A DNA stretch of 45,889 nt from Planctomycetota bacterium (GTDB lineage Bacteria; Planctomycetota; UBA1135; UBA2386), in NCBI GenBank assembly GCA_016795295.1, contig JAEUHP010000022.1, forward strand, positions 1 to 45,889, written 5' to 3'. Position 1 is the stretch's first letter. Every line of letters starts with the position of its first letter. The notes under the pieces were generated by a model. That model did not search any database. It was not told where the DNA came from and was given only the letters and a program-made list of their open reading frames with translations. The position numbers and the translations under genes are program-made. Of this stretch, positions 36,395-45,889 are shown one piece after another.

Positions 36395-37435
36395 TCACTC
36401 CTGTCCCGGCATCTTCTTGCGCTGGCTCTCGGTGGCGAGATGGGCTTCCTCGCCGGCCGCGATCTGCCCACGCATGCGCGTATCGGCTTCGAGGTTCTTC
36501 AGCCGCGTGTAGTCCATCACCCCCAGGTTGCCGCTGCGGAACGCATCGGCCATCGCCTTCGGCACCTCGGCTTCCGCGAGCACCAGCTTGGCGCGGTTGG
36601 CCGCGATCTCGGCGATGTTCTCCTGTTCGGCGGCCACGGCCATGGCGCGGCGGCTTTCGGCCGCGGCCTGGGCGACGCGCTTGTCGGCCTCGGCCTGGTC
36701 GGCCTGCAGGCGCGCGCCGATGTTGTCGCCGATGTCGACGTCGGCGATGTCGATCGACAGGATCTCGAACGCCGTGCCGGCGTCGAGGCCCTTGGCCAAC
36801 ACCCCCTTGCTGATGCGGTCGGGATTCTCCAACACGTCCTTGTGCGTGTCGGCGCTGCCGATGGTCGACACGATGCCCTCGCCGACGCGCGCGATGATCG
36901 TCTCTTCGGTGGCACCACCGACCAGGCGCTTGATGTTGGTGCGCACCGTGACGCGCGCCTTGGCCAGCACCTGGATGCCGTTCTTGGCCATCGCCGCAAC
37001 CTTGCCTTCGTCGGGACAGTCGATCACCTTCGGCTTGACCGAAGTCTTGACCGCGTCGAGCACGTCGCGACCGGCCAAGTCGATCGCCGTGGCCTGGCGG
37101 AAGTCCAGGCCCAGGTTGGCGCGGTCGGCGGCGATCAGCGCGTTGACCACGTTGAGCACGTTGCCACCGGCCAAGTAGTGAGCCTCGATCTCACGCACGT
37201 TGATCTGCAGGCCGGCTTGGGTCGCGGCGATCGCGCCGCGCACGATCACCGACGGGTTGACCTTGCGCAGCGACATGCCGACCAGCTGGAACAGGCTGAT
37301 ACGGGTGCCGGACATGAAGGCCTGAACCCAGAGACCGATGAACTTGAGCAGGATCAGGACCAGGACGCCGAGCAGGACCAACAGGCCGATGGCGACCCAC
37401 TTCAGCGAACCTTCGAAGATGCCTTGGGCGAGCAT
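36395..37435 (-). CDS. floA: Flotillin-like protein FloA
   Basis: 346 residues. An N-terminal hydrophobic membrane hairpin (~13-34, ending FIGLWVQA) is followed by the YqfA/FloA-type SPFH domain ([23 protein letters not shown], then [23 protein letters not shown]) and a coiled-coil with EA repeats ([25 protein letters not shown]). Matches bacterial FloA (about 330 residues), which organises functional membrane microdomains. It lies between nfeD (30 bases upstream) and a small membrane gene; the nfeD-floA linkage is conserved from Bacillus yqeZ-yqfA to many other phyla. Confidence 0.94.
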   Translation of the reverse strand: MLAQGIFEGSLKWVAIGLLVLLGVLVLILLKFIGLWVQAFMSGTRISLFQLVGMSLRKVNPSVIVRGAIAATQAGLQINVREIEAHYLAGGNVLNVVNALIAADRANLGLDFRQATAIDLAGRDVLDAVKTSVKPKVIDCPDEGKVAAMAKNGIQVLAKARVTVRTNIKRLVGGATEETIIARVGEGIVSTIGSADTHKDVLENPDRISKGVLAKGLDAGTAFEILSIDIADVDIGDNIGARLQADQAEADKRVAQAAAESRRAMAVAAEQENIAEIAANRAKLVLAEAEVPKAMADAFRSGNLGVMDYTRLKNLEADTRMRGQIAAGEEAHLATESQRKKMPGQE

Positions 37436-37465
37436 TGCGGTAGAGGAGGGGTTTGCAGAAAGAAA

Positions 37466-39517
37466 TCAGCGGCGCGCGACCACGACGTGGTTGCCGCGCA
37501 CTTCGAGAACCACGATCGGGCAGTCGGCGGGCAGCATTTCGCCGCGCGTCACCACGTCGACCTTGCGCCCGGCGATGCGGGCGAAACCAGCGGGGCGGAG
37601 CGCAGTCGTGGTGACACCCTGCTGGTGCAGCAAGGACGCGGCCTCGGCGTCCCCAGCCTGCGGCGCACTCGGTCCTTCCAGGATCAATTGCTTGCCGAGC
37701 CGCGTGCGCGGCAGCCAGCGGAACGACAGCGTGAGCACCAGGGGCGCCGCCACGGCCTCGCCGATCAGCACCCACATGCCGAACGCGATCGCCTCCTGGA
37801 ACGCCAGAAACACCGCACCGACCAGCGCCACGCCAGCCATCACGGCGATCACCCCGAAGGAGACGAAGAACACCTCGGCCACCAAGAGGCAGAGACCGAC
37901 CAGCGCCAACAGCAGCACGACGCCGGCGCTGCCGTGCTCGCGACCGCCGGTCGGGCGCGGACCGGCACCCGGCTTGGTGGCCTTGGTTTGGCTGTCTTCG
38001 GCACTCCCCACCACCACGCGATTGCCCTGCACGTAGAGCACGCGCACCCGGCTGCCAGCCGGCAGGAACTCGCCTTCGGTGACCACGTCGACCCGTTCGT
38101 CGTCGAACTCGACCGCTCCGGCAGGGCGCAGCACCGTCGCCGCAGTGCCGAGCCGCCCCACCAGTGCCGTGAGGGTCTGGTCGGCAGCGCCACCCGTGGC
38201 CATGGCCGGCACCGGCGGCTCGGCGAGCAAGGAACGCCGGAACCACGGCAGCCGTGGCAGCAGGCGCCAGGACAGGCCCGCGAGCAGGAACACGGCGACG
38301 AACTGGAGCAGGAGCTGCAGCAGGTTGCCGACCAGGATGTCTTCTTCGGCGGGGCTGTTCGGCCAGGCGAACGATTGCTGGCTCAAGACCAGCGCCAGCA
38401 CCAGGCACACGAAGCCCACCACCCCGAACACCACGGTGCCGGGCAACAGGAAGATCTCGACGCCGATCGCCGCGAGGCCCAGGAAGAACACCAGGATCTC
38501 GGCCACGTCGGCCAGCCCGACCAGATAGCTGTGGAACAGCGCCAGGGCCAGGAAGGCCGCGCCGAGCACGCCCGGCAGGCCGACGCCCGGCGTCTTCACC
38601 TCGAACAGGATCAGCAGCAGGCCCGCGACCAGCAGGAACGGCTGCAGCATCGACAGCCACGCCACCATGTGCTCGGACCAAGTGTCCACCACCTCCGCGT
38701 GGCTGCCGCGTTGGCAACCGAGCACGTCGACACACAGCGTGTCCAAGTCGCCGACGATGCCGTGCACCAAGCCGGCCTCCTCGGCCGTCCGCGCATCGAC
38801 CAGCAGCGGCCGTGTCAGTTTCTCCTGGTTCACGACCTGCGCGCCGCCCGCTTGCAGTGGGCCGATCTCGCCCACCTCGAGCACCGCGCGACGTTCGAGG
38901 CCGCCTTCGCGCACGGTCGCCGTGACGAGTTGCATGCGCGGATCGACCATCGCCAAGGCCATCTTCACCGCATCGCTGCGCAGCGGCGTCTTGCGCTGCT
39001 GCAGCCGGTTCTGCAGGTTCGCCCGTGCAGCATCGAGGCGGCGGCCCATGGCGCCGTCCGGATCGCTGGACAGCAGCTCGCCCCAGTCCTGCTCGGGCTT
39101 CTGCAGTTCCCCGAGCCAAGCCCCGGGCATGCAGAAGGCCCGGTCGGTGACCAACGCCAGGTAGGCAGCGCCCTGGGTCGCTCGACCGCGCACCAGGGTG
39201 ATGCTCGCCACCTTGCTCGATTGCACGTGGTCGAACAGGCTCTGCAGGTCGGCGGGATCTTCGGTGTAGCTGCCGGTGTCCTGATCGCAGCGGAACACCA
39301 CGTAGCCCACCCCCAGCGCTTCGGCGTCGCGCAGTGCCCGGTGGCAGCGCGCCAACTCGGCCGAACCCAATTTGCCCCGCAAGGTCACCACGTAGACCTG
39401 CGGCACGGCTTGGGTCGGCTCCTGTCCAGGCAGGCGCAACACCACGGCCCACAGGAACGCGACGACCCACCACCAACGGCCGGCAGGTGTGAGTTGACGG
39501 AAGTTCACGGTCTCCAT
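37466..39517 (-). CDS. NfeD family protein with tandem NfeD domains
   Basis: 683 residues from the ATG at 39517 (METVNF). Signal-like helix 11-30; a ClpP/serine-protease-like domain (~40-260); then two successive NfeD units: membrane block (~285-420) plus OB-fold (449-503), and membrane block (~530-600) plus a second OB-fold (628-683). Each OB-fold carries a TALRPAG or TVLRPAGAV start and a VDVVT(R/E)GE core. The protease motif that normally reads A-S-A-G has become ATQGAAYL (113-120), with the expected serine replaced, so the domain may be inactive. First gene of the floA operon; NfeD binds and stabilises flotillins. Confidence 0.85.
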   Translation of the reverse strand: METVNFRQLTPAGRWWWVVAFLWAVVLRLPGQEPTQAVPQVYVVTLRGKLGSAELARCHRALRDAEALGVGYVVFRCDQDTGSYTEDPADLQSLFDHVQSSKVASITLVRGRATQGAAYLALVTDRAFCMPGAWLGELQKPEQDWGELLSSDPDGAMGRRLDAARANLQNRLQQRKTPLRSDAVKMALAMVDPRMQLVTATVREGGLERRAVLEVGEIGPLQAGGAQVVNQEKLTRPLLVDARTAEEAGLVHGIVGDLDTLCVDVLGCQRGSHAEVVDTWSEHMVAWLSMLQPFLLVAGLLLILFEVKTPGVGLPGVLGAAFLALALFHSYLVGLADVAEILVFFLGLAAIGVEIFLLPGTVVFGVVGFVCLVLALVLSQQSFAWPNSPAEEDILVGNLLQLLLQFVAVFLLAGLSWRLLPRLPWFRRSLLAEPPVPAMATGGAADQTLTALVGRLGTAATVLRPAGAVEFDDERVDVVTEGEFLPAGSRVRVLYVQGNRVVVGSAEDSQTKATKPGAGPRPTGGREHGSAGVVLLLALVGLCLLVAEVFFVSFGVIAVMAGVALVGAVFLAFQEAIAFGMWVLIGEAVAAPLVLTLSFRWLPRTRLGKQLILEGPSAPQAGDAEAASLLHQQGVTTTALRPAGFARIAGRKVDVVTRGEMLPADCPIVVLEVRGNHVVVARR

Positions 39518-39588
39518 GGTGTAGCAGAGTTCGGGGGGGATTGGCACCTCCGGTTCGGCGCGTGGGCGGATTCGGCCGATATGGCACC

Positions 39589-40503
39589 GTGCCCCCTGCG
39601 ACTCAACCCCCCGGATTGGCGGAGATCCGCAGCGCCTTGGTGGCGTTGCGGCACGGCCTCGCGGTCCTGCTGCGCCACGGCGGCGAAGCCGCGATCGCCG
39701 ACCCCACGGTCCGCGACTGCGCCGCGGGGCTGGTGCGCGCCACGGCGCACCAGGAACTGGCCATCGAATGCACCGACGGCCGGGTCGCCATCGACGGGGT
39801 GGAGTTGTTCTCCACGACGCCCGGGGAAGTGCCCTTCGATGTGCTGGCGGCCGCCGGCATCGGCATCCTGTGCCTGCCCCAAGGCCTGGACGAAGCCGAA
39901 GCCGAACGGCTGGTCCGGGCGCTGGCGACGCTCGACCCGGAGCAGCCCTGGCTGGCCCTCGACACGGCCGCGATCCCAGCCCTGCATTGGCGCGCGGCAT
40001 CCAGTGCTGGCGGCGACCGGGCTGCCGCAACGATCGGCTTGCCGCCGCCCGGCCCAGCGGCCCAGCAGTATGCACCCGTCCTGGCCCGAGCGCAGCTGAC
40101 CAACCTGCCCTGGTCCGCTGCCCGCCTGATTCTCGAAGACCTCGACCGGCTCGACCCGGAACAGGCCACCGCCGCAGCTCTCCGACGCGCCCTGCCCGAC
40201 CTGGCGCAGCGCATGCTGCGGCACGGCGACGCCCAGGGACTCACGTGGCTGCTCGAGCAGCTCCCAGCCGCGCCAGGAGTACCGGCCGCACTGGCCAACA
40301 CCGTCCAGGAACTCGTCGCGCGCGAGTGCAATGCGGCATGGTTCGGCTCCCGGACTGCCGCAGGCTGCCCGATCGCCGATCTGGCGGCTCTGGCCATGCA
40401 CCTCGGCGCGGCGGCGTTGCACGACTGCGCCGCTGCCGCAGCGGCGGCCGGCACGCCGCTGCCCCCGGGGCTGCGCACCCTGCTGGAGCTGCCGGGCGAG
40501 TGA
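39589..40503 (+). CDS. Hypothetical protein
   Basis: 304 residues from the GTG at 39589; a TTG 48 bases upstream is the other option. It is soluble, Ala/Leu/Glu rich and helical. Residues ~10-110 show a pattern ([23 protein letters not shown], then [32 protein letters not shown]) seen at the N-terminus of several myxobacterial and planctomycete signalling-related proteins, but I cannot name the family. The rest ([20 protein letters not shown]) resembles HEAT-like helices. It is divergent from nfeD (71 bases apart) and converges on the toroid protein gene across a perfect hairpin. Confidence 0.65.
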   Translation: MPPATQPPGLAEIRSALVALRHGLAVLLRHGGEAAIADPTVRDCAAGLVRATAHQELAIECTDGRVAIDGVELFSTTPGEVPFDVLAAAGIGILCLPQGLDEAEAERLVRALATLDPEQPWLALDTAAIPALHWRAASSAGGDRAAATIGLPPPGPAAQQYAPVLARAQLTNLPWSAARLILEDLDRLDPEQATAAALRRALPDLAQRMLRHGDAQGLTWLLEQLPAAPGVPAALANTVQELVARECNAAWFGSRTAAGCPIADLAALAMHLGAAALHDCAAAAAAAGTPLPPGLRTLLELPGE

Positions 40504-40519
40504 GCCGGCGGCCGGCTCA
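40501..40519. terminator. Perfect hairpin spanning both stop codons of convergent genes
   Basis: TGAGCCGG (40501-40508) and CCGGCTCA (40512-40519) form a perfect 8-bp stem with the 3-base loop CGG. The left arm begins with the TGA of the plus-strand gene and the right arm ends with the complementary TCA of the minus-strand gene, so the stem serves either transcript. No T-run follows. Confidence 0.45.
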
Positions 40520-42415
40520 GCCGTCGAGCAGGTCCAGGCACAACAACGCCATTGCCGTACCGTAGCCACGGCCCAGTTCGTGGGAGTCGACGAACACGCC
40601 GTCGAACTCCGGGAGCGCCAGCACCTGCTGCAGCAATTCGCCCCGCATGGCCTTCTGCAGCTCGGCATCGGCGAGCTGCATGGTGGCCATGGCGCGCCCC
40701 AGCATGTCGAACCAGAAGAAGAAGCCGCCGTAGCCGTGCTGGTCGGCGTGGTCGTCGTACTTGCGCACCGCCGCCAACAGCCCGTGGTGCCGGAAACCCT
40801 GGGTCACTGCCTGCGCCAGAGCGGCCTGGTCCGACTTGCCGTGCACGAACAGCGCCAGCTCGCACAGCGGCATCCGCCCAGCCGCCGCTTCGACCGTGGC
40901 GCGCGGCGCGCCGCGCGTGGTGTGGCCATAGGTGAACGCGCCCATCGCGGTGCGGTTGTGCGCCAGGGCTGCAAGTCCCTTGGCGATGCGCTCGGCATCC
41001 ACCTCGGCGCCGGCCGCTTGCGCCGCGTGCAGGGCCAGCAGCGCCGTGGCGCTGGCGAACGGATTGGCGTACTCGTGGAACCAGGCCCCGCTGTCGGGCT
41101 GCAGCGCCAGCAGCGCCGCCGCTGCGCGTTGCACCGCGGTCCCTGGACCGGCGGCTCCCGGACCGGCCGCACCAGCATCGGTGCCCGCCCCGCCCGCCCG
41201 TCCGCCGCGCAGCGCGCGCCATTCGACCAGGAACTGCAACGCATAGGCGCGCGCCCACAGGATCTCGTCGCGATCCGACAGCGCCAGCCACGCTTCGCTC
41301 TCGGCCTGGCCGCGGATCCGCTCCAGCTGGGCGGCAACCCGCGCGCGCAGGGCATCCGGCAACTGCAGGCGGCCCGCGGCGGTACGCCGTTCGGCGGCCA
41401 ACAGGGCGCGGCCGGCGAGGCACGTCACCGCCGCATGCACGTTCGGCAGGCTGTCGGTGCCGCCGAAGTCGTAGGCGCTGTCGCGCAGCACGCCATCGCC
41501 CCAATCCAGGTCGGTCAGGAACTGCACCGAACGCTGCCACAGCGCCGCCACCGGCCACGGCGCCACCGCGCGGCTGCCCGCCACCGGCGGGGCAGCCAGT
41601 TCGGCAGCCGCCACCGGCAGAAAGTCCTCGAAGCCGCGGCCGAACGGCCCCAGATCCTCGGCTTCGAGTGCCATTTTCCACGCCAACGGCTGCTCCGGCA
41701 GCCGCGCCGCGGCCGCCGCCCAGCGGACGTTCGCCGCTTCGCGCTGCTGGTCGCGGCACAGCGCGGCACCGACCAGGAACTCGGCTTCGGCGGCGATGCC
41801 AGGTCCGGGATCGGCGGCCAACACCGCCTCGGCCAGATCGATCGCGCCCTGGCGATCCAGCGCCCGGTAACGCTGCCACGCCGGCCCCAGCACGGCCTCG
41901 CCGAGGGGCCCCTCGCGCGGGCTGCCGACCAGCGCGCGCAGCGGCGCTTCGAACCACTCGGGCTGCAGCGTGGTGATCTGGTCGACGCGCAGTTGTTCTC
42001 GCCCCTCGGCGTCGAGCACCAGATACCCGGGTTCGATGAAACGCTGGCGCAGCAGACCGTAGCGCTGCTGCAGCGCGCCCTTCGGCACCTCGGCCACCGG
42101 CACGAAGTGCTCGCCGAGCCATGCCACCGTCGGCGGCCACGAGAACGGCCCACCGCGCAGGTAGCGATCGATCTCGGCCTTGCGATCCATCGGCGAGCCG
42201 GCCACGGTCGGCACGTACCACAGCACCCGCTTGCCGGTGCGCTGCGCCACCGCCAACGCCGTGGCCAGATCGGGCTGCCAAGGCATCGCCTCCCCCACCC
42301 GCGCAGCCAGGGCCGAAGGCGCCGCGCGCAGCTTGCGCGTCGAGTTCTGGGCGGGCAGGTCTTGGACCGACTGGGCGACCAAAAGGCCCAGACAGACGAC
42401 GGCGCTCCGGAGCAT
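40517..42415 (-). CDS. Secreted thioredoxin-like plus alpha/alpha-toroid protein
   Basis: 632 residues from the ATG at 42415 (signal peptide [24 protein letters not shown]). Residues ~45-160 resemble a thioredoxin fold ([26 protein letters not shown], then [17 protein letters not shown]) but lack a CxxC pair. From ~290 the protein has helical, toroid-like repeats with [19 protein letters not shown] and a C-terminal [35 protein letters not shown]. It recalls secreted planctomycete proteins with a squalene-cyclase-like toroid; no catalytic motif is visible. The frame stays open for a further 3.4 kb opposite the aconitase gene, which is not coding. It is divergent from aconitase (138 bases apart). 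Confidence 0.78.
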   Translation of the reverse strand: MLRSAVVCLGLLVAQSVQDLPAQNSTRKLRAAPSALAARVGEAMPWQPDLATALAVAQRTGKRVLWYVPTVAGSPMDRKAEIDRYLRGGPFSWPPTVAWLGEHFVPVAEVPKGALQQRYGLLRQRFIEPGYLVLDAEGREQLRVDQITTLQPEWFEAPLRALVGSPREGPLGEAVLGPAWQRYRALDRQGAIDLAEAVLAADPGPGIAAEAEFLVGAALCRDQQREAANVRWAAAAARLPEQPLAWKMALEAEDLGPFGRGFEDFLPVAAAELAAPPVAGSRAVAPWPVAALWQRSVQFLTDLDWGDGVLRDSAYDFGGTDSLPNVHAAVTCLAGRALLAAERRTAAGRLQLPDALRARVAAQLERIRGQAESEAWLALSDRDEILWARAYALQFLVEWRALRGGRAGGAGTDAGAAGPGAAGPGTAVQRAAAALLALQPDSGAWFHEYANPFASATALLALHAAQAAGAEVDAERIAKGLAALAHNRTAMGAFTYGHTTRGAPRATVEAAAGRMPLCELALFVHGKSDQAALAQAVTQGFRHHGLLAAVRKYDDHADQHGYGGFFFWFDMLGRAMATMQLADAELQKAMRGELLQQVLALPEFDGVFVDSHELGRGYGTAMALLCLDLLDG

Positions 42416-42487
42416 CTCGGCAGCTTGGAGGCCGCGCGGCGGCAGGTCAATCGCGCCGGGCCGACCCGCGCCCCACGCCGGGCGATT

Positions 42488-42516
42488 TTGCGCCGGAACC
42501 GCCCCCCGGATAGAAC
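42488..42516 (+). promoter_or_regulatory. Putative promoter of the aconitase gene
   Basis: TTGCGC (42488-42493) and TAGAAC (42511-42516) are separated by 17 bases; the start would be near 42523, giving a leader of about 31 bases with no Shine-Dalgarno sequence before the ATG at 42554. TAGAAC recurs 36 bases before the M28 peptidase gene. Confidence 0.45.
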
Positions 42517-42553
42517 CCTTGCCCCGCGTGCACCTCGCACGCCCCCCTCGACC

Positions 42554-45646
<3,093 letters not shown>

Positions 45647-45660
45647 ACTGGCAGCGCTCG

Positions 45661-45889
45661 CTGCGTTGGCTCGACGCCTTCGGGCTAGGCGGCCATGCGG
45701 CCGCCGGCGCCCGAACGCGCAAACCGACGCTCGCCCCCACCCGCGTCGCCGGCCCAGCCGCCGACTGCGGCTGCGGGCTCTGCGTTGGCTCGACGCCTTC
45801 GGGCTAGGCGGCCATGCGGCCGCCGGCGCCCGAACGCGCAAACCGACGCTCGCCCCCACCCGCGTCGCCGGCCCAGCCGCCGACTGCGG
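45661..45889. repeat. 119-bp direct repeat with internal hairpin (second copy cut by window edge)
   Basis: The segment starting CTGCGTTGGCTCGACGCC at 45661 recurs at 45780; all 110 bases available in the second copy match the first. Each copy holds an imperfect inverted repeat: TTCGGGC, TA, GGCGGCC, loop ATGC, then GGCCGCC, GGC, GCCCGAA (45679-45715, and 45798-45834 in copy two), a 14-bp stem with one internal loop. The period is not a multiple of three and no gene reads through both copies. The array starts 14 bases after the aconitase stop and continues beyond the window. Confidence 0.9.

Noticed and set aside
39541..39562. A TGGCAC sequence as a sigma-54 promoter in front of the hypothetical gene at 39589
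   Set aside because: TTGGCACC is present but the -12 element is not GC at the required spacing (TC instead), so the pattern fails.

Overview
The window is a high-GC bacterial chromosome segment, most likely from the Planctomycetota. The best evidence is the first ~90 bases: on the minus strand they are the 5' end of a 16S rRNA gene with the planctomycete-like form GAACGTTGGCGGCGTGG followed by GATGAGGCATGCAAGTCGA. Gene content agrees: a DUF1080 (3-keto-disaccharide hydrolase-like) lipoprotein, secreted proteins with jelly-roll and alpha/alpha-toroid domains, a FloA/NfeD operon, and very few Shine-Dalgarno sites. No phage, transposase, CRISPR or toxin-antitoxin genes were seen; apart from repeats it reads as ordinary chromosome.

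Layout. 1-372: 16S start, leader and promoter, leaving the window to the left. 447-3284: a secreted alpha/beta hydrolase, then a minus-strand pair (comF and a small membrane protein). 3525-8064: a secreted thioredoxin-like protein converging on a minus-strand run (PLP-dependent cysteine-synthase-like enzyme, secreted hypothetical, FtsQ-type POTRA protein, 84-aa protein). 8382-15772: plus-strand block with a Ski2-like helicase, a small zinc-ribbon protein, a secreted toroid protein, a DUF1080 lipoprotein and a large secreted protein. 15918-17537: minus-strand membrane iron-sulfur protein. 17587-25337: plus-strand block with an amidase, a GNAT, FadE-type acyl-CoA dehydrogenase, dCTP deaminase, a short type II secretion F-like protein and RpoN. 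25598-33198: a glycine-rich secreted protein, methylmalonyl-CoA mutase with its chaperone MeaB, a PAT-type acetyltransferase, a chemotaxis receptor and tRNA-Asn. 33381-35820: a lipoprotein and an M28 peptidase. 35843-39517: minus-strand nfeD-floA-membrane protein operon. 39589-45646: a hypothetical protein, a secreted toroid protein (minus) and aconitase. 45661 to the end: a 119-bp tandem repeat.

How the genes fit together. FadE, methylmalonyl-CoA mutase/MeaB and aconitase point to fatty-acid and propionate oxidation feeding the TCA cycle. FloA and NfeD form a membrane-microdomain module. Five gene junctions use 4-base ATGA/GTGA overlaps, implying translational coupling. Most convergent gene pairs are separated by inverted repeats that span one or both stop codons.

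The most unusual object is the aconitase: a complete AcnA-type enzyme with an extra ~134-residue Lys/Ala/Pro tail that has no acidic residues and resembles histone H1-like tails. It is followed 14 bases later by the 119-bp direct repeat, each copy of which contains a strong hairpin.
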